Source: Paramecium pentaurelia | Lineage: Eukaryota > Ciliophora > Oligohymenophorea > Peniculida > Parameciidae | NCBI GenBank assembly: GCA_905183005.1 | Contig: CAJJDO010000014.1 | Location: 497,281 to 561,280 of the forward strand | Length of the DNA stretch: 64,000 nucleotides | Reading direction: 5' to 3' | In this document: piece after piece, positions 12,032-25,500 of the stretch | How positions within the stretch are numbered: position 1 is the stretch's first letter | Layout of the letters: the number at the start of each line of letters is the position of its first letter | Notes under the pieces: generated by a model | Told to the model about the DNA's origin: nothing | The model's input: only the letters and a program-made list of their open reading frames with translations | Database searches by the model: none | Position numbers and translations under genes: made by a program

Positions 12032-14463
12032 TCAAATCTCAATATGAAGAGGTTCATGAAGAAACTTTTGAAGGGTTTCTAATCCTGCATTAGTGTCAAA
12101 AGTTGTTTCTTACATAAAATCTTGATCTGTCTCTTATTATTACCAATATTCTATATTTAATTTTACTTAGTCAACACAAGTTTTTTAGATAATTTCACTA
12201 TTTATCAAATAAATTAATTACTTTTTTAATATTGTTGAGAAGGCCTCAAACATAGGTAAAACTATTGCTTTTAAAAAGCCTTCTTAAGATTTCGAAACAT
12301 TTTATTTCCTATCACACATTGGTGATATAGGTACTTTTAAATATTATTCTAAATCTCCTTATAAAAAGAATTCTTCAATAATTTTTCTACTCCATAATTT
12401 ATGCAATTTTAATTCTTTTGCTCCATGACCAACATCTTAAATAATTAAATAAAATAATAATTACCTGCACATTTAATTCCAATTGACATAATTAATTATT
12501 AATCAATAGCAGGAGATTCATTTACATTCAAATAATTTTAAAATTTATTCATCAATTAAAAGTGTCTAGTAAGATCAGTATCAAGAATTAGATTTAAACA
12601 ATATTTTCTAAAACCTTTGATTTCATTAGAACTTAAATTTTCAATAATATTGCATTTACTTTAAGTGAGTACTTAAAATAATAGAAATGAATGATAATTT
12701 TCTAAAACACTTTAATCATTAAATAATAAGGCTAATCTACATCTATTTGCAGTCATAAATCCATTATTTAATCCTGGATGTCCAATATCATGAGCTAATG
12801 ATGATATCAATAAACAAGTAGCTTAGAAATCATCTATTAAAATAGATAATCCATTTTATAAGAAAAATGCTGTTGAATTTGCAACATCAATTGCATGCAT
12901 TGAATTATGATAAAAATTATTTTAATATAAAGATTCTATTTTGACACTAAATTCACCAAGTGTTTCTAAATTAGTAATTTTTAATGTTTAGATAACTTTA
13001 AAAATCTTAAATAAATTAATAGATCCTTCTATAAACATCATTCTCTATGATTAATCTAAATTATTTAATGTATAATCTGGTTGTAAGTAATTAATATTAA
13101 AATCTATTAGAGTTTTTTAAGCAATATCATCCATATCATCTGATATATCATCAATATATTAAAAAGAGGCTTCTCTTTAAGTAAAATGTGAAAGTATGAA
13201 TCTATCTAATTATTATATATATTTACTTTTTAGCATCTTAACTAAATTAATCTTCTTTTGATGTTTATTATATACTACAATTACTATTTTAATAATCTAA
13301 TGATCTATGACTTCTTAAAAATTTAGGTAACCATATATTATCTTTTTTACCTGTTAATAAATTTAAAAGGTCATCAATTTCATCAATATTTATAAAATCA
13401 TCTCTTTGAACAATATTTTGATCAGAATGAGTTTATTGTAAATCAAATTATAAATTTTTACCTTTTAAATCTGAATTTTAAGATAAAGTTCTATTTGTTC
13501 TTCTTCTAACATTTTCTATTTTTGGAGAAATAGTTTAATAATTTTAGTTTGTATCTTCATCAATTTCATCTTTACCAAATACTTCTGTTATAGATATCAT
13601 GGATTATAATTTTTCTTATTATTAACTAGCATTTTTTAACATTTAATTTTTTATTGCACATTATTACTTAAATTTGATTAATTTTAATTTATTCACTAAA
13701 TCATTAGCTCTAGATTATAATTACATTTATGATTTTGAATCTATTTCTTCTTAATATTTATGTATCTATTATTATTATTGTTATTTCATTTCATCTAATT
13801 CTTAATTAAATTATTTAATTTTGTTTTATGTTTCATTAAACAGTCTTTGTTATCTTAATTATTTTGATAAAATAAAAACAAATTATACTGTTATCATTTT
13901 TATTGTACTAATAAAATGTACTCCCCAAATACTTTAAAACAACAAAACACTACCAATTCCAAATACTTAATGCATATGATGTAATTTTAATGAAAATCGA
14001 TTATAGATATATTGATGGATTAATATGAAGAAAGTAAATTAGTCTAATACTTATTCTGATCTAGATTCTATACTACAAAATATAATATAGATTTTACTTA
14101 TTTATAGTTAAAGTTGTAATTAAACTATTTATCAGCAAAATTACTAAACCTAAATTCAGAAGAGATTCTGGACTTTAAGTAGTTCTAAAATTTTAGAAAT
14201 GTTTACTTTTTCTTCAAATGATGAAATATAATCCATAATATTTCTATTATTTTTATTGTTAGTTCATAACGATAATTACTTAATTGAGTATTTTAAAAAT
14301 TTGCAATTAAGTTCCAAATTATGTTACCAAATATTATTAAGCAAATTACAATAGATTATTCTTATTTTGAGGGTTCTGTATTAATGTAATGTGTTTGAAA
14401 TACTTCTGATACCTTCATTTTTATCTGATCATTATACTATACATTAACAGATTAGTTATTCAT
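12032..14463 (-). CDS. 3',5'-cyclic nucleotide phosphodiesterase (class I PDE, membrane-anchored)
   Basis: Three introns (14125-14144, 20 nt; one of 25 nt near 13205; one of 29 nt near 12450) give a 785-residue protein. The C-terminal half carries the class I PDE catalytic signature: YHNSMHAIDVANS, then SLAHDIGHPGLNN (the HD metal-binding motif), FNDQSVLENYH, ILDTDLTRHFQLM, and a later DVGHGAKEL. These supply the histidine/aspartate metal ligands for Zn/Mg-dependent hydrolysis of cAMP or cGMP to the 5'-monophosphate. The N-terminal third has hydrophobic stretches (e.g. FGIGSVLLFQSIWGVHFIS, MITVQFVFILS) that look like several membrane helices, followed by a Gln-rich coiled coil. Substrate preference cannot be read here. 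In Paramecium cyclic nucleotides control ciliary beating, so a ciliary membrane location is plausible but inferred. Confidence 0.9.
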
Positions 14464-14606
14464 TTTTTTTATAATATTTTATATTCATTTACATTAAAAC
14501 TTTTAATATATATTAAACATTCAAATTCAATCATTCTATTCTATAATGTTTTTCTTTTATAGACTTCCCTGTTGATATTATCAAATTTTTTATAAATTTT
14601 TTAATT
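14464..14606. other. Divergent promoter region, PDE / RAP gene
   Basis: 143 bp between the starts of the PDE gene (minus) and the RAP gene (plus). T-rich toward the PDE and AT-rich overall; no specific motif recognised. Confidence 0.45.
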
Positions 14607-17600
14607 ATGCTTAAATTTCTACACTTAAGCAAACTTTCATTCAGATTTTTAAATAAAAGTATAGCTTGCTTTTCATAACCTTTTATTTAAAAAGAATATC
14701 AATTTATTAGTGATGATGAAGTTGATTATGAAATCACAGCTGCTTTTGTTAATGATGATGAATTCTAAAATTTTGCAAATGCTTAGACAATAGAAGAAGT
14801 CATTAAAATTTATCAAGAAAACAATTTAACTCCTGAATAGATTCATTTTCCTGTATTTCAAATTTGTGCACTTCTTAGAAGAAATCCAGAAATATAAAAT
14901 GAACTTCTTCATCAATTCATTATAGAAAATGTTTTACCTAATTTTGAAACATTAAAACCATCATAAAGCATAACTATTATTGTATTGTTGTAAAAACTAT
15001 AAAATAAATCATATAATGTCTAAATCAAGAAACATTTAGAGTAGAATTTACAAAATTATAATTCCAAATAATTACCACATATATTTTATTTTTATTCAAA
15101 ACAAGGTTGGAAGATGTTCCATATTGGTAAAATCTTAAAATAACAATTAAAAACATTTGAATTTAATATAGTTGGACTATGTTCAATCATAAGAGCATGT
15201 TATATAGAATCAACTTAATTAAAATCAATTATTCATTCAGATTTAGCATTAAAAGCTAGTAAACATTTAATAAATATGGTTGATGATATGAATATATAAT
15301 AATAAATAGCTGTATTTAATTAATTAGCTAAAATGAAATTGTAATAGAGTACATCAAATAAATAATTCCCTTAATTATTATATAAATTAGCTGAAATCTT
15401 TGTTTAAAATTTAGGAAAGATTAATTTACATTCTAAATTAAAATTATTGTAATCATATTAAAGTTTAACTAATACTTTTCCAAATACACTTTTTGAAAAT
15501 ATATATAATTCAATTGAAATAGATTCCTTAAATAGTTAAAATAAATTAAGACTTTACATTAATCTAAAAGAATAAAAATCTTACAATAGACCTAAACCAG
15601 AAAAAATGTAATCAATTTTTAATAATATTAAATTTGATGAAATAACTGAAAATAATCTTTTATTAAAATTTCTTGATATAGAATTCAGTTAATAAAATTA
15701 ATAAATTATTGATTCTATTATAATTAGATTAAGTAATGCATAAAATTTAAATTCAAAATAAAAAATAGAATTTCTTAGAGTCATTATTAAATAAAATAAA
15801 GTTTCTAAATATTTAGATCAAATAAAAATCACCAATGATCATTTACCTAGATTAATTGATTAAGCTTATTATTGTCATAAATACATTAATAATTTACCAT
15901 CTTTGGAATAATAAGATAATATTAAAGCATCTACAGAATAATTGATATTAAAATTACATGAACTTGAAAATAAGAGTAAATTATCAATTAGCCATTATAT
16001 ATTAACTTTAGAACCATATCCTGGAGATCCTTTTTATGAGTTTATTAATAAGGAAATAAAATTAGACGAATTACCTGAAAAAGATTATATTCACTTTCTT
16101 TTAAGGTTAAATAGTTTGAATCATTTAAATCATGAATTAAAAACAAAAAGTGAAATGATGACACCTTCACTTGATTAATTATAAAGTATAATAAATAATA
16201 TTTCAAATATTGATTATTTAAATGATAAGTTGGTTAAATAAATATCTAAATGGCTTTTCGATATTGCAAATAAGAGTATTATTGATGGAACATTTAATGT
16301 ACATTTAATGTTAAACTTAATCTTTAAAATTGTGTTATATACTCCAATATATGCATTACATACATCAAGAGGTACAGTTATATAACCAATAAGAGAATTA
16401 TTAAATTTTATATCTACATAAATTTAATAACATTAAGGAAACTTAGAAGTGGATTTGTATTTATTTATTAGATTTACTAAATCTCTATTTAATTTAGATA
16501 TTAAAACTACTTTAATATATAATATATGTTAAAATTTATGTCAATAACTTGATGATTTTTAAGATATTGACAAAATTTAAATTGCTTCTATAATAACTGA
16601 TTAGAATCCAGATTTATTTGGAAATTTATAAATTATAAATTCCTTTTTAATTTAAATTCTAAATTTAAAAGTGGACAAATTTATTTATATTTAAATTAGA
16701 ACTAAAATATTACTATATTAATTAAAATATAAAGATAAGTTAAATTGTAATGTTTAGATTAATTCATTAGAAGAAATGATAACTTAATTAAAGATGGAAT
16801 TGATACAATTCAATTTTTCCATTAATAACAAAGAACATTATTTTGATGGATTAATGACATTATTGGATTATGATGCTTGGAGAATTAATCCTTAAAAATA
16901 AGAAAATGATGGATTATCTGATTTTATCAAATTACATTTTTAAAATCTTAATGAGACTTTGAATATGAAGAGTATGAGACCAGGATTAAAAACTGTTATT
17001 AGAATTATTAATTAATGTGAGAATAAGTATTAATTCATATAAAAATATGAAAATTTATTTTAGTAAATGTTTTCAAAATGTAAATAAGTTAGAAATTAAG
17101 AAATTCCACATATTTAAGCTTGTTTAGATTATATTGAATTTGCAAAGAAATTAAAATTATCTAATAAAGATATATTCAAATTTTTGATAGACTAAATATA
17201 AGAGTAAGATCATAATTTAAAATCTACTTAAATAGTTTAAATTATATAGAAATTTGCTGAATTGAAAATTTATGCAAAACCATTTTATGATAATCTCAGT
17301 AATATGATCATAAATAATTCTAAATAATTTTCAAGAGTTGAATTATTAGATGTTATGAATGCTTTTACCAAACTTGGATACTTTAATTAAGAATTAGTTA
17401 TTAATATATTGGAAAATACTCAATTAGAATTAAAACAATTAAATAATGGTATTATTAGTGTTTAAACACTTTGGAGTATTTTAACTAATTTCTATTATTT
17501 TATGAAAGAATTGAATTAGAATTTATTTTAAAGATATGAGGAAATCATTATGCATCTTATGTAGAAGTAAAAATTTAGTATAATGTAGTGTATCTTAGTT

Positions 17601-18137
17601 TGTTTATTTGGATAAGATTTAAAAATTGCCCATAATTTTTCGTCAATTTATGGATATTTACAATCTTGTAGAATTTAGTGGATATTTAGATTTATGTAAG
17701 TTTATTTATTTTTATATTGTAGAATTGAATCAATTATAATAAGAATAGGCTAGATTAATAGTTGAGAATGGTAAGAATAAAATAAAATAGAATTTAATTC
17801 CAAACTAGAAATCTACTTAACAATTCCGTTCGTTGATGAAATTCCTTGATAAAAAAAAAATAGAGTATAAAATGCATTATTATTTTGACTCACAATATGT
17901 TGATTTTTACATTGAAACAAAAAGAATGATTATATCAGTGGATAATTCTTTATATGTGACTAATGATATGGTAATGAGATGATTGTTATCTAGCAATAAT
18001 ATACAGGATTTCATTATATTAATTAATGGATTTTAGAAGGAGCCACAAAAAAATATGAATTAAAAAACATTAGAATTAAGGCTTGGCAATGGTTATAAAT
18101 GAGTGATGAATAAAAAACTAAGATTTTGTAATTGTGA
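14607..18137 (+). CDS. RAP-domain protein, probably mitochondrial RNA-binding
   Basis: Introns 17567-17588 (22 nt) and 17971-17993 (23 nt) give 1,161 residues. The start at 14607 opens with MLKFLHLSKLSFRFLNKS, an Arg/Lys/Ser-rich, acid-free leader typical of mitochondrial import. The body is a long alpha-helical, Asn/Leu-rich array without enzyme motifs, as in FASTK- and OPR-like proteins. The last ~75 residues fit a RAP domain: VDFYIETKRMIISVDNSLYV, then TGFHYINQWILEGATKKYEL and IRIKAWQWLQMSDEQK, with the restriction-endonuclease-like strand pattern and the closing W-x-W. RAP proteins act on organellar RNA (processing, stability, translation). The domain is clear; the RNA target is unknown. 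Confidence 0.82.
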
Positions 18138-18250
18138 TATTTTTTAAAGTTTAAAATGTATTTAATTTTTCAATATGTTTTTGTTAATAATATTGTGTAA
18201 AGTAAGAACAGAATATAAAGAATAATATAATTTCATCATTTAGATTACTG

Positions 18251-18490
18251 TCATTTTAAGCATTCTTTTAAGCATTCTTTAATAGTTTTCTTTTTATTAT
18301 CTACAATTTAAGTAACTTTTTCTTTTTAATGAAAAAAGCAAATCATGATTTCTTCATCAAAACTCACTTTGTTTCCAATCATAGTTTTATCAGAATATAT
18401 TCGTTGATAATTTCCTTCATCAATATCACCATATGATTTTTCAATAAAAACCAAATGAAATGAATTAAGTCCTAATCCAGGTTTGCTCAT
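18251..18490 (-). CDS. Small protein of unknown function (79 aa)
   Basis: Intronless frame starting MSKPGLGLNSFHLVFIEKS and ending with the Cys-containing repeat KECLKECLK. Composition is protein-like (mixed charged and aromatic residues, glutamine coded by TAA), and it sits in its own slot between the RAP gene and the CCDC81-type gene. No signal peptide or membrane segment. I do not recognise the family. The 3' end faces the RAP gene stop 113 bp away. Confidence 0.55.
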
Positions 18491-18666
18491 TAATATTAAT
18501 CAAGTTTATTTAATAAAATATATATATAAAAATAGATTTGATTTTCAATTATCTAAAGCAAAATACTACTATTATATATATTTAAAACTATAGTGGATTA
18601 ATATTTAAAGAATTCCTTTTCATTAATTCCTAATTAATTTTATTAAAAAAAGCAAAACTGTTTTAA
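18491..18666. other. Divergent promoter region upstream of the HU/dynein locus
   Basis: 176 bp of AT-rich sequence, including an alternating (TA)n tract near 18520, between the small minus gene and the CCDC81-type start. It should hold both promoters. Confidence 0.45.
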
Positions 18667-19505
18667 ATGGCAGAATTGCAAATTGAGCATTACAACATAG
18701 AGCGTCTTTTAACAGAATTGGAGTAATAATTTCTTTAACTTAAAAAAGATTGAATGGTGAGCCATTAGATAAAGTAGCTGAAATTTGGAATGCCTTCATA
18801 AAATGGAGTAAAATGAACTTCGATGTGGAAAGGACAATAAATATTCCTCATTTAGGTAAAGATATTTAATATATCACCTAGGAAACTTTGCTTTTAGGTT
18901 ACCTCATATACAGGGAGAAGAGATAGCACTAGATAAAGAGAAGAGTGTTCTTTTCTACCCGAATGAAAATTTTTTGAATAGTTCAAATCTACGCTATAGA
19001 GTATATATTGAAATTTGAATATTTATAGGGAGAAATTGAAACACCAACTCCAACAATCAAAATCAGTTATCATTAGATTGCCAAATTATGTGGTGGAATT
19101 GAAACTTAAGTATAACAGACACAAAAAGTAAATGATAAATCACTAGTATCTACTAAATAAATGGGAGTTGACAGATCCTTAATTTAAGCAATTGTGGAAG
19201 GAGTATTTCAATCTTTAATTTAAAAAATAAAAACCAAAACCTAAATAGAGATTGATTTAGGATATTTTGGAAAATTTTTAAGATTTGATTCTACATTTAC
19301 ATTTGAACCACTTTTAAAATCTAAAGTTTAATCACAAATCAAATAAGGATCATAAACTAAAAAGACTGTTAGAAATTTGATTGAATAATCAAAGCATGCT
19401 ATAGCTTTATAAACAAGAGGATAAATAACAAATTTCTAAATGATTAAAAATTAAATCTAATAATAATAATAAGAAAGTATATAATTCTTAATTAAATCAT
19501 AGTGA
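18667..19505 (+). CDS. CCDC81-type twin HU-domain protein (possibly the N-terminus of the adjoining dynein)
   Basis: Introns 18723-18748, 18856-18881 and 19001-19028 (26, 26, 28 nt) join exons into 252 residues if the TGA at 19503-19505 is used. The first half reads EIWNAFIKWSKMNF then INIPHLGNFAFRLP, as in the first HU-like domain of CCDC81; the second half (KLCGGIE, SLIQAIVEGVFQSLIQKI, IDLGYFGKFLRFDSTFTFEP) matches the second. CCDC81 relatives are eukaryote-specific, flagellum/centriole-linked proteins whose HU folds serve as assembly scaffolds. A fourth canonical 26-nt intron can be drawn at 19477-19502, just before the TGA; splicing it removes the stop and continues in frame into the dynein heavy chain. 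Domain identity is good; the gene's 3' boundary is open. Confidence 0.75.
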
Positions 19506-19534
19506 TGTAATAGTCAATAGAGTAGAGTTAATTA

Positions 19535-22500
19535 ATGTAATCAAAAAAGGCAGCCTTTGAAATTTTTAGTGAAAATTCTTAATAAAAGATGATGTAAACA
19601 CCAACAAGAAGAATAGGAAAATTAGAACAGTAATCTATTATTTTTATATCTAATTAGTATTCCAATAATGCCTGAGATGTTAGGAGCTGGTACTGATCCT
19701 TTAGCTAAAAATCAAGATTTTTCAAAGTTGGTTGAAAATCCCTCTGCTTTAATGACTTAATAATTTATCAAGCCATAAAATGCTAAGATTCGTTTTCCAC
19801 CTATATTAGATAAGTTTGCTAGAACATTAGCAGCTCCAATTTCAGGAATGAAATACAATAGTAGTGTAGTAGGTAGAATAGCATCTAATTACAATCCTGG
19901 AGCTAAAAGATTTTATTTTGATAGTGAGTCAAAAGGTGTAAGAATATTGAAAGCATTTGAATCAAAAGTTAATTTTACTGCAAATCCTGAGTTATTATAA
20001 AAGCCTGCAAGTTTGGAAGAAGAATTATTATATGTTACAGGTAAATTAAGAACAAAAGAATTAAAAGAGAAATTAGAAGCTAAAAATAATTGTTATGCAA
20101 GATATTAAGCTTATATTAATAATGAAATACCATAAGAATTTATAGCAGAAATCAAATAATAATGGGTATAAGATATTATAGAATTATTACCAAGAGATTT
20201 AAAGAAATTGGGAGATTAATTAAGTCAAAAATATGTAGAAGAGATGATGAATGAAATAACACATGATTATAATTAAAGTATGAAAAAAGCCATATTGGAT
20301 TATGTATTAAAAGATGAAGAGGAAAGATTAAGAGTAGGTATAGTAGAAATCATTGATGAAATTCCAGAATATGGATCTGCTGTTTATAAAGGAATAGAAC
20401 CTAGTGAAGAATGGAAAAAGAAAGTGAATGAAGCTAGAGATGCTATGGTGTAGAATTTGGTAATTAATAGTTAAACAACACTCTAATTGTTGAAAAGTTG
20501 GTATGCTAAATATTCAAAAATGAATTTCTTAGTTTTATCATCTGCTAAAGATTAACCAATGAATATTAATTATTTTACTAAAGTTTAATAGGATCGAATT
20601 TAGGAAGTGAAAAATCATTTATAAAATGAATGGCATAAAGAAGTTGCTGATCTTTATTAGAAAGAATTACATGTAGCAAATAGAAATAAAAGACATGCTA
20701 TGTTATTTTTTGAAAGTACTGCTACATTAATGAGTAATTTGTTGAGAACTTAAATTAATGANNNNNNNNNNNNNNNNNNNNNNNNNNNNNNNNNNNNNNN
20801 NNNNNNNNNNNNNNNNNNNNNNNNNNNNNNNNNNNNNNNNNNNNNNNNNNNNNNNNNNNNNNNNNNNNNNNNNNNNNNNNNNNNNNNNNNNNNNNNNNNN
20901 NNNNNNNNNNNNNNNNNNNNNNNNNNNNNNNNNNNNNNNNNNNNNNNNNNNNNNNNNNNNNNNNNNNNNNNNNNNNNNNNNNNNNNNNNNNNNNNNNNNN
21001 NNNNNNNNNNNNNNNNNNNNNNNNNNNNNNNNNNNNNNNNNNNNNNNNNNNNNNNNNNNNNNNNNNNNNNNNNNNNNNNNNNNNNNNNNNNNNNNNNNNN
21101 NNNNNNNNNNNNNNNNNNNNNNNNNNNNNNNNNNNNNNNNNNNNNNNNNNNNNNNNNNNNNNNNNNNNNNNNNNNNNNNNNNNNNNNNNNNNNNNNNNNN
21201 NNNNNNNNNNNNNNNNNNNNNNNNNNNNNNNNNNNNNNNNNNNNNNNNNNNNNNNNNNNNNNNNNNNNNNNNNNNNNNNNNNNNNNNNNNNNNNNNNNNN
21301 NNNNNNNNNNNNNNNNNNNNNNNNNNNNCAGGTAAATTAAGAACAAAAGAATTGAAAGAGAAATTAGAAGCTAAAAATAATTGTTATGCAAGATATTAAG
21401 CTTATATTAATAATGAAATACCATAAGAATTTATAGCAGAAATCAAATAATAATGGGTATAAGATATTATAGAATTATTACCAAGAGATTTAAAGAAATT
21501 GGGAGATTAATTAAGTCAAAAATATGTAGAAGAGATGATGAATGAAATAACACATGATTATAATTTGAGTATGAAAAAAGCCATTTTGGATTATGTATTA
21601 AAAGATGATGAAGAAAGATTAAGAGTAGGTATAGTAGAAATAATTGATGAAATTCCAGAATATGGATCTGCTGTCTATAAAGGAATAGAACCTAGTGAAG
21701 AATGGAAAAAGAAAGTGAATGAAGCTAGAGATGCTATGGTGTAGAATTTGGTAATTAATAGTTAAACAACTCTCTAATTATTGAAAAGTTGGTATGCTAA
21801 ATATTCAAAAATGAATTTTTTAGTTTTATCATCTGCTAAAGATTAACCCATGAATATTAATTATTTTACTAAAGTTTAATAGGATAGAATTTAGGAAGTG
21901 AAGAATCATTTATAAAATGAATGGCATAAAGAAGTAGCTGATCTTTATTAGAAAGAATTACATGTAGCAAATAGAAATAAAAGACATGCTATGTTATTTT
22001 TTGAAAGTACTGCTACATTAATGAGTAATTTGTTGAGAACTTAAATTAATGAGAGTTTAATATCGTATAGAAATTTCTTTAAGAGATTTGATAAGAAAAT
22101 ATTGAGAATACCTTAATAAGTTATAGCTGAAGAGGATGATTTTGATAAACCTATTGAAGATGTATTTCTAACTGTTAAACTTAAACATGATGGTAATAAA
22201 ATTGAATTTGCTGATCATCTTTAAATGAGTATTAAAAATGGGATTTTGAAATTAATTGATGATATATATAAATGTTCTGAGAATTTCTAAAGACCTGAAA
22301 ATACTATATCAAGAAGTGAAAAAACATCACTTTGGAAAATACCTGAAGATGATGATACCTTTGTTTCAACATATAAAACTATTAATGAAATTTTGGATAT
22401 TAATTTAAAGAATGTAGAGAGTACTTTAGAAATTTATGAAAAGTATTCATTCTTATTAAAAGAAACAGAAAAAGCAACATAATGGGCAAGTGTTCCTAGA

Positions 22501-25500
22501 GCAAGAAATGAATTTATTTAAGCATTTAATAATTATTCATAATTATATGAATAAGTAAATGAAGCAATTCCATTTTTTGTACGTGTTAATATGATTTTGG
22601 TTGATGGATGTGAAGTAAAGAAAAAGTATTTGGATATCATTTAAGAGATTATTTAATTATTAGAAAGAAATATTCATGATTATATAATGACTACAAATTA
22701 AAGAATTAGTAAAGAAATATAAGCACTTTAAGATAATATTTAAGGTAGAGCAGATACTACTGAAAGATTGGTTGAATTAGAAGCAGCTTTAGAGAAAATT
22801 AGAAAAACAGAAAATAAAAAAGTATAAAACGATTTTATAGATTTACAAAAGTGGTTGTATTAATTATATACAACTAATTATTAAATTAATGAAGATGATT
22901 TAATCTAAATTTCTAATACTTCCAGACTTGTACATTCTTTGATGCTTAAAGTTGATTAAGAAGAAATTCGTATTCAAAAAGATAGAGATTAATTAGAATA
23001 ATTTATTAGAGAAAGAAGAGAGAAATTTTAACATAATCTTGATGAAATTACTCAGAATATCACTAGATTAAAAACATCTTATACATCTGCTTATTAAGTT
23101 AAAGAAGCTAATGATATTGTTGATAATCATATTAAAAGATTATAAGAATATGTAGCTGAAATGTAAGATATTTAAATGAGAGAAGAATAATTAGGATGGT
23201 AACCTACTGAATTTGTTAAACTATAAGATGCTTAAAATAGTATTAAACCGTATGAAGAATTATGGCATTAATTAAGAGATTGGGAATAAAATTCAATGAA
23301 TTGGACAAAAGCTAAATTTATCTTCAGATTAGATGCAGAATCAATTGAAAAAGATGTTAAAACTATGTTAACTTAAGCTAAAAAATTAACTTATTAATTT
23401 CCAAAGAACACTACTCCTTAAGGTACATTATAATTAATCAAATAATTGTCAGATAAAATAAATGATTTCTAAGTATAATTGCCTATGATTAGAGTATTCT
23501 CTAATCCAGGTATGAAAGAAAGACATTGGGAAGAGATTTCTTAAATTATGGGATTCCCAGTTAGACCAGATAAAGAATAATAACTTTCTAAATTAATTGA
23601 ATTAGATTTGAAATAACATTTTGTTAAATTTGAAGAAATATCTGATTCAGCTACCAAGGAATATAATTTAGAAAAGATTTTAAATAAAATGCAAGAAGAT
23701 TGGGATAATGTAATTACTGAACTTAAACCATGGAAAGATACTGGTACCTTTATAGTATCTGGTGCATCAAATGATGAAGTTTAAACATTATTAGATGATC
23801 AAATTGTTAAGACTATCACAATGAAGGGTTCTCCTTATGCAAGAAATTTTGAAAGTAGAATTGCTGAATGGGAAGCATTTCTATATTACACTTAATCTTT
23901 ATTTGATTATTGGCTTAAAGTCTAAGGAGTTTGGATGTATTTGGAACCAGTATTTACAAGTCCAGACATTCTAAAACATCTTGCTACAGAAGGAACAAGA
24001 TTTAAAGAAGTTGATGCAAGTTGGAAATCAATTATCAATAAAGTTAATTCAAATCCTAAAGTTATTGAATACACAAAGAATAGAAAAATGTTGGATATAT
24101 TAAAAGAATGTAATGCATCATTAGAAGTATGTCAAAAAGGTTTAAATTCATATTTGGAAGGTAAAAGAACAAATTTCCCCAGATTTTATTTTCTTTCAAA
24201 TGATGAATTATTGGAAATTTTATCAGAAACAAAGGATCCTTAAAGAGTGTAACCTCATTTGAAGAAATGTTTTGAAGGTATTTAAAAATTAAAAATTGAT
24301 GGAGAAAAAAAGATTCATGGAATGTATTCTTCAGNCAATTATGTTAAAAAATTATAAGAATATGTAGCTGAAATGTAAGATATTTAAATGAGAGAAGAAT
24401 AATTAGGATGGTAACCTACTGAATTTGTTAAACTATAAGATGCTTAAAATAGTATTAAACCTTATGAAGAATTATGGCATTAATTAAGAGAGTGGGAATA
24501 AAATTCAATGAATTGGACAAAGGCTAAATTTATTTTTAGATTAGATGCAGAAACAATAGAAAAAGATGTTAAAAATATGTCTATTTCAGCTAAAAAATTA
24601 AATTATTTATTTCCAAAGACTAATGTTACTCCTCCAGGTACATAAGGATTAATCAAATAATTGTAAGATAAGATACAGGAATTCTAAGAATAATTGACTT
24701 TGATAAGAGTATTCTCTAATCCAGGTATGAAAGAAAGACATTGGGAAGAGATCTCTTAAATTATGGGATTCCCAGTTAGACCAGATAAAGAATAATAACT
24801 ATCTAAATTAATTGAATTAGATTTGAAATAACATTTTGTTAAATTTGAAGAAATATCTGATTCAGCAACAAAAGAATATAATTTAGAAAAGATCTTAAAT
24901 AAAATGTAAGAAGATTGGGATAATGTAATTACTGAACTTAAACCATGGAAAGATACTGGTACCTTTATTGTATCAGGTGCATCAAATGATGAAGTTTAAA
25001 CATTGTTAGATGATCAAATTGTTAAGACTATCACAATGAAGGGTTCTCCTTATGCAAGAAATTTTGAAAGTAGAATTGCTGAATGGGAAGCATTTCTATA
25101 TTACACTTAATCTTTATTTGATTATTGGCTTAAAGTTTAAGGAGTTTGGATGTATTTGGAACCAGTATTTACAAGTCCAGACATCTTGAAACATCTTGCA
25201 ATGGAAGGAACAAGATTTAAAGAAGTTGATGCTAGTTGGAAATCAATTATGAATAAAGTAAATTCAAATCCTAAAGTAATTGAATATACAAAGAATAGAA
25301 AAATGTTGGATATATTAAAAGAATGTAATACATCATTAGAAGTATGTCAAAAAGGTTTAAATTCTTATTTGGAAGGTAAAAGAACAAATTTCCCAAGATT
25401 TTATTTTCTTTCAAATGATGAATTATTAGAAATTTTATCAGAAACAAAGGATCCTTAAAGAGTGTAACCTCATTTGAAGAAATGTTTTGAAGGTATTTAA

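Noticed and set aside
17691..17722. 27-nt intron near the end of the RAP gene
   Set aside because: Good borders, but splicing it leads to a TGA; the 22-nt intron at 17567-17588 gives an open frame into the RAP domain.
20750..21399. ORFs of about 200 codons on both strands across the N gap
   Set aside because: They consist of undetermined bases.
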